Assembly: GCA_959597175.1 (NCBI GenBank)
Contig: CAUFXM010000005.1
Location: 1 to 64,000, forward strand
Direction of reading: 5' to 3'
DNA from: an uncultured Methanomassiliicoccales archaeon
GTDB taxonomy: Archaea > Thermoplasmatota > Thermoplasmata > Methanomassiliicoccales > Methanomethylophilaceae
Length of the DNA stretch: 64,000 bases
The stretch's first letter is position 1. The number at the start of each line of letters is the position of its first letter. The position numbers and the translations under genes were made by a program. Of the stretch, positions 24,284 to 32,890 are shown piece by piece. The notes beneath the pieces are model-generated. The model did no database searches. It was not told the origin of the DNA and saw nothing but the letters and a program-made list of their open reading frames with translations.

Positions 24284-25041
24284 TCGTCATCCCGGCCGTG
24301 GACGTTCTGGACCATCAGGTCGTTCAGCTCGTGGGAGGGGTCCCAGGCAGCCAGCAGATTGTCATGCCCGACCCGGTGGAGGTCGCCGGCATGTGGGTCT
24401 CCAGAGGTGCGAGGTACCTCCACCTGGTGGATCTGGACGGCGCCTTCGGCAAGGAGAGCAACATCCCGGTCTTCAAGAGGATAATCGCCGAGCTCGGAGT
24501 GCCGGCGGAGGTCGGGGGCGGCATCAGGACGACGGAGACCGTCGACGACCTGGTCGCCGCGGGTGCCGACCGCGTCGTCGTGGGCACCAGGGCGGTCAAG
24601 GAGTCCGAGTGGCTGGAGGAGATAGCCGACAGGCATCCCGGGCGCATCGTCCTCTCGATGGACACCAAGGGCGGGCGCATAGCCATAAAGGGGTGGCAGG
24701 AGTCAGCACAGATGACCGTCGACGACATGTTCGAGCGCATCAGGGACATGCCCCTGGCGGCGGTGCTGAACACCAACGTGGACGTGGAGGGGCAGAGGAA
24801 GGGCATCGACGAGGCCCAGGCCAGGAATTTCATCGCCAGGTGCCCCTTCCCGGTGATAGCGTCCGGAGGCGTCACCTCGAGGCATGACGCCGAGGTGCTG
24901 GCGGACGCCGGCGCGGAGGGCGCGGTGGTCGGTCTGGCCATGTACACCGGCGTCATCAGCCCCTGGGAGTGGGACACGCCCTGGATGGCACGAGGCCATG
25001 TGCCAGCGTCTGAGGCGCCATGTCCGTTTCGGGAATCCTAA
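24280..25041 (+). CDS. hisA: Phosphoribosyl-formimino-AICAR-phosphate isomerase
   Basis: TIM-barrel isomerase of histidine synthesis, 253 residues. It begins IVIPAVDVLDHQVVQL, with the catalytic Asp in the first strand, and has EVGGGIR and ASGGVTSRHDAE phosphate-binding loops. It starts with GTG at 24280, overlapping the hisH stop. The family-typical end is near residue 240, followed here by a short tail. Confidence 0.94.
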   Translation: MIVIPAVDVLDHQVVQLVGGVPGSQQIVMPDPVEVAGMWVSRGARYLHLVDLDGAFGKESNIPVFKRIIAELGVPAEVGGGIRTTETVDDLVAAGADRVVVGTRAVKESEWLEEIADRHPGRIVLSMDTKGGRIAIKGWQESAQMTVDDMFERIRDMPLAAVLNTNVDVEGQRKGIDEAQARNFIARCPFPVIASGGVTSRHDAEVLADAGAEGAVVGLAMYTGVISPWEWDTPWMARGHVPASEAPCPFRES

Positions 25042-25085
25042 CGGAGTTAACTTTAAGATGGAAACGCCGTTTAATCCGTGATACA

Positions 25086-25487
25086 ATGAAGATGCCCTGC
25101 GAACTCATCGTCACCCACATCCTCCCCACGGCCAGGGGGGCCCTGGCGAAGGAGCTGGTTCACAACCACGGGATGACCCAGGTGCAGGTGGCCAAGCTCT
25201 TCGGTGTCACCAGCGCCGCCGTGTCCCAGTACATCAAGGGCCTCAGGGGCGGGAACAACCTCATCGACCGCAGCGCCTACCGCGACGACTTCTACAAGAT
25301 GATCGCGGACTCCGCCGACGCCGTCGCCGCGGGTGAGGACCTCACGGAGTCGCTCTGCCGCATCTGCGCGTTCGTGAAGGAGAGCGGTCTGCTCAGAGCG
25401 CTCTACGTTTTCGAGGGCTACAGCGGGGACCTGGGCATATGCGCCGAATGCCCCCGTACGGCCATCACCGTGCCCGAGGACATCTGA
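25086..25487 (+). CDS. Helix-turn-helix regulator with C-terminal Cys pairs (COG2522-like)
   Basis: A 133-residue predicted transcription regulator inserted inside the his gene cluster. The N-terminal HTH (MTQVQVAKLFGVTSAAVSQY) is Xre/Cro-like. The C-terminal third carries two Cys pairs (CRIC and CAEC), as in archaeal regulators predicted to bind a metal or Fe-S cluster. The ATG at 25086 follows a TATA-like TAACTTTAAG about 30 bases upstream, so it has its own promoter. Its position between hisA and hisB makes control of the his genes plausible, but nothing in the sequence proves this. Confidence 0.78.
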   Translation: MKMPCELIVTHILPTARGALAKELVHNHGMTQVQVAKLFGVTSAAVSQYIKGLRGGNNLIDRSAYRDDFYKMIADSADAVAAGEDLTESLCRICAFVKESGLLRALYVFEGYSGDLGICAECPRTAITVPEDI

Positions 25488-25532
25488 TCCCGCGCGCACA
25501 TTCTTAATAGGGCCGGGCCTCTACGCCCGGTC

Positions 25533-26078
25533 ATGAGCAGAGCGTCCTCTATAGAGCGCAGCACCAGGGAGACCAGGGTCTCGGTGGACCTGGAGATCGA
25601 CGGCTCCGGCGCATTCGATGTGGAGTGCGACATCCAGTTCCTGAAGCACATGACAGAGACCCTCGCCAGGTACGCGGGGTTCGACCTCCGCATGAGCGCG
25701 TCGGGGGACAACGACCACCACATAATCGAGGACGCGGCGATAACGCTCGGCAGGGCCCTCAGACAGGCGATGGGCGACGAGCCGATCGAGAGGATGGCCA
25801 CAGCCATAGTCCCCATGGACGACGCCCTCGTCATGTCGTCACTGGACCTGGTGGACCGTCCCTACGCGGACGTGGACCTCCCCGATCCGATCTACACGCA
25901 CTACATGCGCAGCCTGGCGATGTCGGCAGGGATGACGATCCACATCGTGGTCATCCGCGGCTTCGACGAGCACCACATCGTGGAGGCGGCGTTCAAGGCA
26001 ACCGGGAAGGCGCTCGCCGCCGCGCTCACGCGCAGGGGCACCGAGCTGAGCACCAAGGACCGCGAGGTAGTGGGGTGA
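25533..26078 (+). CDS. hisB: Imidazoleglycerol-phosphate dehydratase
   Basis: Mn-dependent dehydratase of histidine synthesis; 181 residues, the monofunctional form. The metal-binding motifs are DNDHHIIED and DEHHIVEAAFKA, with FLKHMTETLARYAGFDL in between. In most HisB the first is FDHM or FLDHM; here it reads FLKHM. A TATA-like TTCTTAATA (25501-25509) and a CCGGGC/GCCCGG hairpin (25513-25530) stand just before the ATG, so hisB begins a second transcription unit or follows a terminator of the regulator gene. Confidence 0.94.
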   Translation: MSRASSIERSTRETRVSVDLEIDGSGAFDVECDIQFLKHMTETLARYAGFDLRMSASGDNDHHIIEDAAITLGRALRQAMGDEPIERMATAIVPMDDALVMSSLDLVDRPYADVDLPDPIYTHYMRSLAMSAGMTIHIVVIRGFDEHHIVEAAFKATGKALAAALTRRGTELSTKDREVVG

Positions 26079-26082
26079 GAAG

Positions 26083-26835
26083 ATGCTGACGAAGAGGATC
26101 ATACCCTGTCTGGACGTGAAGAACGGGAAGGTCGTCAAAGGGATCAACTTCAAGGGACTGAGGGAGGTCGGATACCCCCCGGAGATGGCCTGCGAGTACG
26201 AGGCCCAGGGGGCTGACGAGATCACTTTCCTGGACATCACCGCCTCTCTGGAGACCCGCCAGACCATGCTGGACATCGTCTCGGAGACGGCCAGCAACCT
26301 GTTCGTGCCGCTGACCGTCGGCGGAGGCATAGGCAGCGTCGAGGACATGAGGGACGCGCTGAACGCGGGCGCGGACAAGGTCTCCGTCAACTCGGCGGCC
26401 GTCCGCAACCCCCAGATGATCTCCGAGTGCGCCGAGAGCTTCGGCAGGCAGTGCGTCGTGGTGGCGATAGACGCCAAGAGGGTGGACGACCACTGGGAGG
26501 TGTTCACGCACGGCGGCACCAGGTCCACGGGCATCGATGCGATAGAGTGGGCCCAGAGGGCGGAGGACCTGGGCGCGGGGGAGATCCTGCTGACGTCCAT
26601 GGACACGGACGGGGTGAAGAACGGCTACGACATACCCCTCACGGCCGCCGTGACCGACGTGGTGTCCATCCCGGTGATAGCATCCGGGGGATGCGGTTGC
26701 AAGGAGCACATCCTGGACGTGTTCTCCGGGACCGGTGCCTCCGCTGCGCTGGCGGCTTCGATCTTCCATTACAACGAATGCACGGTGGGCGATGTGAAGG
26801 CCTACCTCAGAGACAACGGGATCGTGGTTAGATGA
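26083..26835 (+). CDS. hisF: Imidazole glycerol phosphate synthase, cyclase subunit
   Basis: TIM-barrel cyclase that uses ammonia from HisH to form IGP and AICAR. The 250-residue protein begins RIIPCLDVKNGKVVKG (catalytic Asp in CLDV) and has VPLTVGGGI, LTSMDTDG (second catalytic Asp) and ASGGCG loops. It starts four bases after hisB and overlaps hisIE by four bases. Confidence 0.96.
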   Translation: MLTKRIIPCLDVKNGKVVKGINFKGLREVGYPPEMACEYEAQGADEITFLDITASLETRQTMLDIVSETASNLFVPLTVGGGIGSVEDMRDALNAGADKVSVNSAAVRNPQMISECAESFGRQCVVVAIDAKRVDDHWEVFTHGGTRSTGIDAIEWAQRAEDLGAGEILLTSMDTDGVKNGYDIPLTAAVTDVVSIPVIASGGCGCKEHILDVFSGTGASAALAASIFHYNECTVGDVKAYLRDNGIVVR

Positions 26836-27437
26836 CCGACCTGAAGTACGACGACAAGGGGCTGATCGCGGTGGTCGCCCAGGACTGGATCACGAACGAG
26901 GTGCTCATGGTCGCATGGGCGAACGAGGAGGCCGTCTCCAAGACCATGGAGACTGGATACGCCCATTACTGGTCCAGGAGCAGGCAGAAGCTGTGGAAGA
27001 AGGGCGAGGAGTCCGGGCATCTCCAGAAGGTGAAGTCCATCCAGGTCGACTGCGACGGTGACACGCTTCTGTACAGGGTGGAGCAGGTGGGCGGTATCTC
27101 CTGCCATCTCGGGAAGCCGTCATGCTTCGACGAGGTGATCTACGGCAGCACGGAGGAGACCGCGGCCATCGTCCCGGACCTGCGCAGGGTGCTGAAGGAC
27201 AGGCACGAGAACCCCGAGGACGGCAGCTACACCTGCAAGCTCTACGGGAACGAGACCAAGATGTGCAAGAAAATAGTGGAGGAGGCAGCCGAGTTCGTAC
27301 TGGCCATAAAGGACCGCAAGGATGACGAGATGGTATGCGAGCTCGCCGACCTGATCTATCACACCATGGTTGCCGTCGAGAAGGAGGGCGTTCCGATGAA
27401 CGAGGTGTTCAGGGAGCTGTGGGAGAGATCGCAATGA
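26832..27437 (+). CDS. hisIE: Bifunctional phosphoribosyl-AMP cyclohydrolase / phosphoribosyl-ATP pyrophosphatase
   Basis: Catalyses the second and third steps of histidine synthesis. The N-terminal HisI domain (about 1-110) shows YWSRSRQKLWKKGEESGH and the zinc-binding Asp/Cys elements VDCDGDT and ISCHLGKPSCF. The C-terminal HisE domain (about 115-201) shows KKIVEEAAEFVLAIK and the helical metal-binding region. Fused HisIE is common in bacteria and found in some archaea. It overlaps hisF and the next gene by four bases each. Confidence 0.95.
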   Translation: MTDLKYDDKGLIAVVAQDWITNEVLMVAWANEEAVSKTMETGYAHYWSRSRQKLWKKGEESGHLQKVKSIQVDCDGDTLLYRVEQVGGISCHLGKPSCFDEVIYGSTEETAAIVPDLRRVLKDRHENPEDGSYTCKLYGNETKMCKKIVEEAAEFVLAIKDRKDDEMVCELADLIYHTMVAVEKEGVPMNEVFRELWERSQ

Positions 27438-28084
27438 GGGCGGATCTGCACACCCACACCGTCTTCAGCGACGGGGAGCTCATCCCCGCCGAGCTAGTCC
27501 GCAGGGCGATGGTCCTGGGGCATGACGTGATAGCGATCACGGACCATGTGGATATGACCAACGTGGAGTTCGTGGCCTCCAACGTCGCGAAGGCCGTGGA
27601 GCTCTGCGAGGACTACATCAGGGTCATCCCAGGGGTGGAGATCACCCACGTCCCTCCGTCCAAGATCGACAAGGTCGCCAAGCTGGCCAGGAAGGCCGGC
27701 GCCGACTGGATCGTGGTGCACGGTGAGACGGTCACGGAGCCCGTCGCACCCGGCACCAACCGCGCATCCGTGGAGAACCCGGAGATCGACGTCCTTGCGC
27801 ATCCCGGTTTCATCACGGTGGAGGAGGCCCAGATAGCAAGGGACACCGGGGTGATCCTGGAGGTCACCGGTCGCATGGGCCACAACATCACCAACGGCCA
27901 TGTCGTGAACGTGGCCAGGGCCGTCGGGGCGAAGATGGTCGTGGATTCGGACACCCATGCCCCTGAGAACTTGATGGACGAGGCCGCCGCCCTCACGGTG
28001 GCTCTCGGGGCGGGCATGACCAGGGAGGAGGCCGAGAGGGCCCTCCACGTCACGCCTTACGAGGCCATCAGGCACATCGCCTGA
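27434..28084 (+). CDS. PHP-domain phosphatase, probable histidinol-phosphatase
   Basis: A 216-residue PHP-fold hydrolase. The metal-binding HxH motif is DLHTHTVFSDG at the N-terminus, followed by ITDHVDM, VHGETV, DVLAHPGF and DSDTHAPEN. Its start overlaps the hisIE stop in ATGA, so it is the last gene of the his operon. PHP enzymes serve as histidinol-phosphate phosphatases in several lineages, which would fill that step here. The function is inferred from operon position. Confidence 0.85.
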   Translation: MRADLHTHTVFSDGELIPAELVRRAMVLGHDVIAITDHVDMTNVEFVASNVAKAVELCEDYIRVIPGVEITHVPPSKIDKVAKLARKAGADWIVVHGETVTEPVAPGTNRASVENPEIDVLAHPGFITVEEAQIARDTGVILEVTGRMGHNITNGHVVNVARAVGAKMVVDSDTHAPENLMDEAAALTVALGAGMTREEAERALHVTPYEAIRHIA

Positions 28085-28093
28085 ACCCGGCCC

Positions 28094-28771
28094 ATGAGTC
28101 CGTCGGAGACTGATGGGTGGATGGCGACCCTGGCGGAGAGGCTCGTCGATCGTTTCGGCGACAGGGTCGTCTTCGTGGGTCTGCAAGGCAGTCGCGCCAG
28201 GGGCGAGGCCGGCGAGGACAGCGACATCGACGCGGTCGTCATCCTCGACAGCGTGGGCTATGGGGACATCCTCGAGTACAGGCGCATCCTGGACTCCATG
28301 CCCCACAGGGAGAAGGCATGCGGGTTCCTGTCCGGAAAAGGGGAGCTCGCCGGATGGGACCCAGCCGACCTGTACCAGTTCAGACACGATATCCTGACGG
28401 TATCTGGGGACCTTGGCAGCATCCTCCCGCCGGAGGGCCCGGACGATTCTCGGCTCGCGGCGAGGATGGGGGCCTGCTCCGTGTACCACATGTGCGTCCA
28501 CAACATGCTCCACGAAATGTCCGTGGGGGTACTGGACGCTGCCCTGAAGACCGCACGTTTCGCCATACAGGCGGAGGTGCACAGAAGGACGGGGACGTAC
28601 CACCGCGGGCTGTCGGATCTTGTCGGGGCAGCATCAGATGAGGAGGCGGGGATACTGAGGATGCGTGAGGAGGCAGCGGGGATGGGGTCATGGTGTCCGC
28701 GCGCAGAGGGCATGTCGTACGCACTTGTCGCATGGGCGTCCGCGCAGATCTCCCGTTCCGGTCAGGTATGA
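28094..28771 (+). CDS. Nucleotidyltransferase-domain protein
   Basis: A 225-residue protein with an N-terminal minimal nucleotidyltransferase core: GLQGSRARGEAGEDSDIDAVVIL holds the GSxARGE and DxD signatures (residues about 29-52) of DNA-polymerase-beta-like enzymes. The C-terminal half is helical and may be a fused HEPN- or KNTase-like substrate domain. No antitoxin or toxin partner is adjacent. The substrate is unknown; antibiotic- or protein-modifying adenylyltransferase activity are options. Confidence 0.78.
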   Translation: MSPSETDGWMATLAERLVDRFGDRVVFVGLQGSRARGEAGEDSDIDAVVILDSVGYGDILEYRRILDSMPHREKACGFLSGKGELAGWDPADLYQFRHDILTVSGDLGSILPPEGPDDSRLAARMGACSVYHMCVHNMLHEMSVGVLDAALKTARFAIQAEVHRRTGTYHRGLSDLVGAASDEEAGILRMREEAAGMGSWCPRAEGMSYALVAWASAQISRSGQV

Positions 28772-28862
28772 ACGCCGGACTGCAGGATGTGGTCCCGCAG
28801 GACCCCTTCATGCATCCCGGGCCGATACTGTCATTTTATATCCTGTCGTCATTCCACGCCAC

Positions 28863-29639
28863 ATGCCTAAGATTGCGATAATCGGTGGGACCGGCATCTA
28901 CAACCCGGACACCTTCGAGACCATCGATGAGGTCTTCCCCGACACCCCCTACGGGAAGCCCTCGGACCCGATCCTCATCGGGAGAATCAACGGGGTGGAG
29001 GTCGCGTTCCTCTACCGTCACGGAAAGCAGCACCAGCATCCTCCAACCAACGTCCCGTACAGGGCGAACATGTGGGCCCTGAAGGAGCTCGGATGCAGGT
29101 ACGTCATATCGGCATGTGCCGTCGGATCCCTCCAGGAGGTGTTCGCCCCGGGGGACCTTGTCATCGCCGACCAGTTCATCGACTTCACGAAGAGGCGTGA
29201 ATACACCTACTTCGACGACAGGGCGGTCCACATCTCCATACCCGACCCGTTCTGCCCCTACCTCAACGGCATCTTCGCCGAGACGGCGGAGGAGATGGGG
29301 ATAAGGTATCACAAGGGTGGAACGTACCTGTGCATCGAGGGCCCAAGGTTCTCGACCAGGGCCGAGAGCGCGATGTTCAGGCAGTTCGCCGACATCATCG
29401 GCATGACCGTGGTGCCCGAATGCCAGCTGGTCAGGGAGCTCGGGATGTGCTATTGCAGTCTCGCCACGATCACCGACTACGACGTCTGGAAGGACGAGGC
29501 CGTGGACATCGAAATGGTCAACAGGACCATGGCCGAGTGCCTCGGGAAGGTTCTCAGGCTCCTCGAGCTGGGTCTCCCGAAGATTGGGGACGGATGCACC
29601 GAGTGCATCGAGGCCGCCAAGGGTGCCGGAGCCCTCTGA
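28863..29639 (+). CDS. mtnP: S-methyl-5'-thioadenosine (or thioinosine) phosphorylase
   Basis: Phosphorolytic cleavage of methylthioadenosine in methionine salvage. The 258-residue protein has the phosphate loop IIGGTGIYN, the YRHGKQHQHPP region, ISACAVGSLQ and the substrate motif YLCIEGPRFSTRAE. Archaeal homologues can prefer methylthioinosine after deamination, so the exact purine is uncertain. The ATG at 28863 follows a TATA-like TTTTATATCC about 25 bases upstream, so the message is probably leaderless. Confidence 0.93.
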   Translation: MPKIAIIGGTGIYNPDTFETIDEVFPDTPYGKPSDPILIGRINGVEVAFLYRHGKQHQHPPTNVPYRANMWALKELGCRYVISACAVGSLQEVFAPGDLVIADQFIDFTKRREYTYFDDRAVHISIPDPFCPYLNGIFAETAEEMGIRYHKGGTYLCIEGPRFSTRAESAMFRQFADIIGMTVVPECQLVRELGMCYCSLATITDYDVWKDEAVDIEMVNRTMAECLGKVLRLLELGLPKIGDGCTECIEAAKGAGAL

Positions 29640-29644
29640 AACCC

Positions 29645-29661
29645 GCGGGGGCCTCCCCCGC
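29645..29661 (+). terminator. Terminator hairpin after mtnP
   Basis: GCGGGGG (29645-29651) pairs with CCCCCGC (29655-29661) around a 3-base loop, six bases after mtnP and nine before the next ATG, so it could also sit in the leader of that gene. Confidence 0.5.
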
Positions 29662-29669
29662 AGAAACCC

Positions 29670-30089
29670 ATGTTGATTTTCGCCTACGGCACGCTGACCC
29701 TACCTATGATCAGGGACAGGGTCCTTGGCCACCCGGTGGATGCGGAGGAGGCCGAGCTGAGGGGATACTCCAAGGTGTGCGGATGGGACTATCTAACCCT
29801 CGTCCCTTCGGACGGTGTGGTGAGGGGTGTCGTCTTCGAGGCCGATGCCGGGGACATGCGGCTCATGGATGCATGGGAGGATGTGCCCGTCTACGAGCTT
29901 GTCCCGGTGCTCGTGACGACCTCCGAGGGGGATGTGGAGGCGCATTCCTACATCATGCCGGAGCCCCCCGAGCACTACGAACCTGTAGGGGACGGGTGCA
30001 TAGCCGCGATCCCGATAGACGAGATTGCCCGTGACCTGGAACGTCTGATGGGACCACGCCGACGAGCGTTCCATCTTTCATGCATCTAG
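29670..30089 (+). CDS. Gamma-glutamylcyclotransferase-like (AIG2/GGCT) protein ending in UAG
   Basis: A 139-residue protein of the GGCT-like fold: N-terminal FAYGTLTLPMIRD contains the YGTL substrate loop, followed by VRGVVFEAD, the acidic LMDAWEDVPVYEL and a family-type YxMPEP segment. The family cleaves gamma-glutamylamines or similar compounds; the true substrate is unknown. The stop is TAG at 30087-30089. In this pyrrolysine-decoding organism, readthrough would add Pyl plus 16 residues before TAA at 30138. The extension falls in the AT-rich promoter of the next gene and shows no protein-like character. Confidence 0.83.
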   Translation: MLIFAYGTLTLPMIRDRVLGHPVDAEEAELRGYSKVCGWDYLTLVPSDGVVRGVVFEADAGDMRLMDAWEDVPVYELVPVLVTTSEGDVEAHSYIMPEPPEHYEPVGDGCIAAIPIDEIARDLERLMGPRRRAFHLSCI

Positions 30090-30186
30090 AACATTTTTGA
30101 TATCAAATACTGCACAGCGGTTGCATTTTACATATTATAAATGAACAATGGATGTACAGTTATAATAATAAAAACGATTTACCAAT

Positions 30187-31446
30187 ATGCGTCGCGAAAT
30201 CGAGGACGTTCTGACCGTGTGGAGGGACAGAGGTCCCTCTGCCCCCATGGTCATAGAGGGCGTCCGCGGGTGCGGGAAGACGCATACCGTAAGGAGGTTC
30301 GCATCCGCCAACGCGGACAGCGTTTACTTCGATGTACGTTCGGACGGACTCGAGCACATATTCTCGGAAGGGCATCATCATAGGGTCCTTTCGGAGCTCG
30401 GGGCGATCGGCGGGACCCGCATAGACGATGGGACGCTGATAGTCCTGGACGGGATTCAGGGCATTCCAGGCATCGATGGTTTCCTCGAGGGGATGCGCAG
30501 GATCCATCCCAAGGTGCTATGCACATGTACCGGCACGTATCCGGGTGCGGTTAGGATGGAGCCGATGTCGTTCAGGGAGTATCTACGCGCTTCCGGGATG
30601 GATTCGCTCGCCACCGCCCTTGCCAGGGATCCGCTATCCGAAGAGGTCCGTTCCAACCATGGGAAGCTGTCGTCCATGATGCGGGAGTTCTGGGCGGTCG
30701 GGGGTCTGCCTGCTGCCGTGAGGGAATGGATGGACTCCGGCGACGAGAGGTCAGTGGACAGGGAGATACGCAGGGTCATGGACTCAATCAGGAGGGATTC
30801 AGCGGTTTCGATCCCGGACGACTCCGACGCTGCATCCGATGTTCTGGGGAGCATACCCGAGCAGCTGTCCGGGAGGAACCGCAAGTTCATGTTCGGAAGG
30901 GCTGTGCCCGGTGCCCGGTCGAGGACGCTAATGCGGGCCGTAGACTGGCTGGAGTCTCAATGCGTCGTCGGCAGGGTGCAGATCACCACGGAGGCATCCG
31001 GTCCGAAGGGGGAGCAGTCGCCTCCCAACTACAAGCTGTACATGTTCGACACCGGTGTTCTTAGGGTGGCTTCGGGGATCCCCGTGGGACTCATGGCCTC
31101 GGACATGAGGCCCGTCCAGGATTCGTACGGGGGGTTCGTCGAGAACCTCGTCTACCTGGAATTGTCCAAATCCGGGATCAGGGACCCGTTCTGCTGGAGA
31201 TCCGGCAACAAGGCCGAGGTGGCATTCGTCTTCGGATCGGACGGATGCAACGTGCCCGTACAGGTGAGCTCCGGCAGGATGGCTTTCACCCGCAGCCTTG
31301 CCGAGTACCGGAGGAGGTGCGATCCCGGATGCTCGTTCTTCCTATCGCAGACGCCCCCTTCAGTGGACACCGGGATGGTACGTCTGCCCTTCTACGCTTC
31401 CGGGTCCCTGGCATCGGTCGCCGAGGGTATCATTCAGAAATCTTGA
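30187..31446 (+). CDS. AAA-family ATPase with DUF4143 domain
   Basis: A 419-residue P-loop ATPase of the AAA_14/DUF4143 type, common in archaea and gut bacteria and of unsettled function. Walker A is EGVRGCGKTHT (about residues 24-34), Walker B LIVLDGIQ, with a helical linker. The C-terminal DUF4143 region ends with a nuclease-like segment (FVENLVYLELSKSG, FCWRSGNKAEVAFVF). A TATA-like TTATAATAATAAA is 15-27 bases before the ATG. A possible truncated relative lies at 63062. Confidence 0.85.
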   Translation: MRREIEDVLTVWRDRGPSAPMVIEGVRGCGKTHTVRRFASANADSVYFDVRSDGLEHIFSEGHHHRVLSELGAIGGTRIDDGTLIVLDGIQGIPGIDGFLEGMRRIHPKVLCTCTGTYPGAVRMEPMSFREYLRASGMDSLATALARDPLSEEVRSNHGKLSSMMREFWAVGGLPAAVREWMDSGDERSVDREIRRVMDSIRRDSAVSIPDDSDAASDVLGSIPEQLSGRNRKFMFGRAVPGARSRTLMRAVDWLESQCVVGRVQITTEASGPKGEQSPPNYKLYMFDTGVLRVASGIPVGLMASDMRPVQDSYGGFVENLVYLELSKSGIRDPFCWRSGNKAEVAFVFGSDGCNVPVQVSSGRMAFTRSLAEYRRRCDPGCSFFLSQTPPSVDTGMVRLPFYASGSLASVAEGIIQKS

Positions 31447-31474
31447 AATACGAGTGCAAACACTGTCAAAATCC

Positions 31475-32887
31475 ATGGTCAAGAAGACGAAAGGTCAGAC
31501 GCTGGCCGAGGATATCCTCGCCAATCCCAAGAGCCTCCCCGAGAGGGACCCCAAGCTCCTGGCGAAGGCGTCCGAGTTCTGCGAGGGGTACAAGAGGTTC
31601 CTGTCGAACAAGACCGAGCGCGAGGTAGTGGCGTACGTTCTGCCCATCCTCAGGGATCACGGATACACCGAGTATGTCAGGGGCACGGAGTACAAGCCCG
31701 GGTCCAAGTTCTACAAGGTCAACCGCAGCAAGACCATCCTCATGTGCACCAAGGGCAGGAGGCCCGTGTCGGAGGGCGTCAGGGTCACGGTGGCTCACAT
31801 CGACAGCCCCAGGCTGGATCTGAAGCCGCATCCGCTATTCCAGGACAGCGACCTCGCCTTCCTGAAGACCCACTACTACGGCGGGATCAAGAAGTACCAG
31901 TGGACTACCATCCCCCTCTCGCTCAGGGGAGTCGTATACACCAGGGACGGGAAGACTGTCGACGTCCGCATAGGGGAGGAGGACGACGAACCCTCCTTCC
32001 TGATCACAGATCTGCTCCCACATCTGGCACAGAACCAGATGAGGAAGAATGCGTCAGAGGTCGTCGAGGGGGAGCAGCTCAACATCCTCATCGGATCATG
32101 GCCTCACGAGGACGAGAAGGTCAAGGACAGGGTGAAGCTGGCCGTCATGAACGTGCTCTTCGAGAAGTACGGAATCAGGGAATGCGACTTCGAGACAGCC
32201 GAACTCTGCGCGGTCCCGGCATTCAAGCCCAGGGACATGGGCCTGGACAGGTCCATGGTGGCCGCTTACGGTCAGGACGACAGCTCCTGCGCATACGCCG
32301 AGTTCATGGCGGAGCTGGACACCAAGGATCCGGAGTACACCACGCTCACCATATTCGCGGACAAGGAGGAGACCGGCTCCGACGGTGTCACCGGGATGAG
32401 GTCGTTCTTCTTCAGGGACTTCCTCGAGGATATAGCCCAGGACGAGGGCTGTGAGGTCAGGCACGTCCTGCAGAACTCCGTCTGCCTCTCGTGCGACGTC
32501 AGCGCGGCGTTCGACCCCGCCTATCCGGACGTCCAGGAGAGGAATAACTGCTGCTACATGAACCGCGGACCGTGCATCGCCAAGTACGACGGGTCAAGGG
32601 GCAAGTACAGCACCAACGACGCCTCCGCTGAGATGATGGACTACGTCATCGGCATCTTCAGGGACGCGGACGTGGCGTGGCAGATCGGCGAGCTCGGGAA
32701 GATCGACCTGGGCGGAGGCGGCACCATCGCCTCGGAGATCTCCGTGCACAACATCGATACCGTGGACATCGGTGTGCCTGTGCTGTCCATGCACGCGCCG
32801 ATAGAGGTCACCGCCAAGGCGGACGTGTACATGCTGTACCTCGCGATCAGGGCGGTGTACGACTCCAAGAGGCCGAAGGCCTTCTGA
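31475..32887 (+). CDS. M18-family aminopeptidase (aspartyl aminopeptidase-like)
   Basis: Cytoplasmic dinuclear-metal aminopeptidase, 470 residues, that removes N-terminal residues, usually acidic ones. Metal ligands and catalytic residues are visible: His in VAHIDSPRL, Asp in GQDDSSCAY, the Glu pair in FADKEETGS, Asp in SCDVSAAFDP, and His in LSMHAPIE near the C-terminus. I placed the start at the ATG at 31475. An in-frame upstream extension reaches into the ATPase gene and is not family-like. A TATA-like CTTGAAATAC lies about 30 bases before the start. Confidence 0.93.
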   Translation: MVKKTKGQTLAEDILANPKSLPERDPKLLAKASEFCEGYKRFLSNKTEREVVAYVLPILRDHGYTEYVRGTEYKPGSKFYKVNRSKTILMCTKGRRPVSEGVRVTVAHIDSPRLDLKPHPLFQDSDLAFLKTHYYGGIKKYQWTTIPLSLRGVVYTRDGKTVDVRIGEEDDEPSFLITDLLPHLAQNQMRKNASEVVEGEQLNILIGSWPHEDEKVKDRVKLAVMNVLFEKYGIRECDFETAELCAVPAFKPRDMGLDRSMVAAYGQDDSSCAYAEFMAELDTKDPEYTTLTIFADKEETGSDGVTGMRSFFFRDFLEDIAQDEGCEVRHVLQNSVCLSCDVSAAFDPAYPDVQERNNCCYMNRGPCIAKYDGSRGKYSTNDASAEMMDYVIGIFRDADVAWQIGELGKIDLGGGGTIASEISVHNIDTVDIGVPVLSMHAPIEVTAKADVYMLYLAIRAVYDSKRPKAF

Positions 32888-32890
32888 CAC

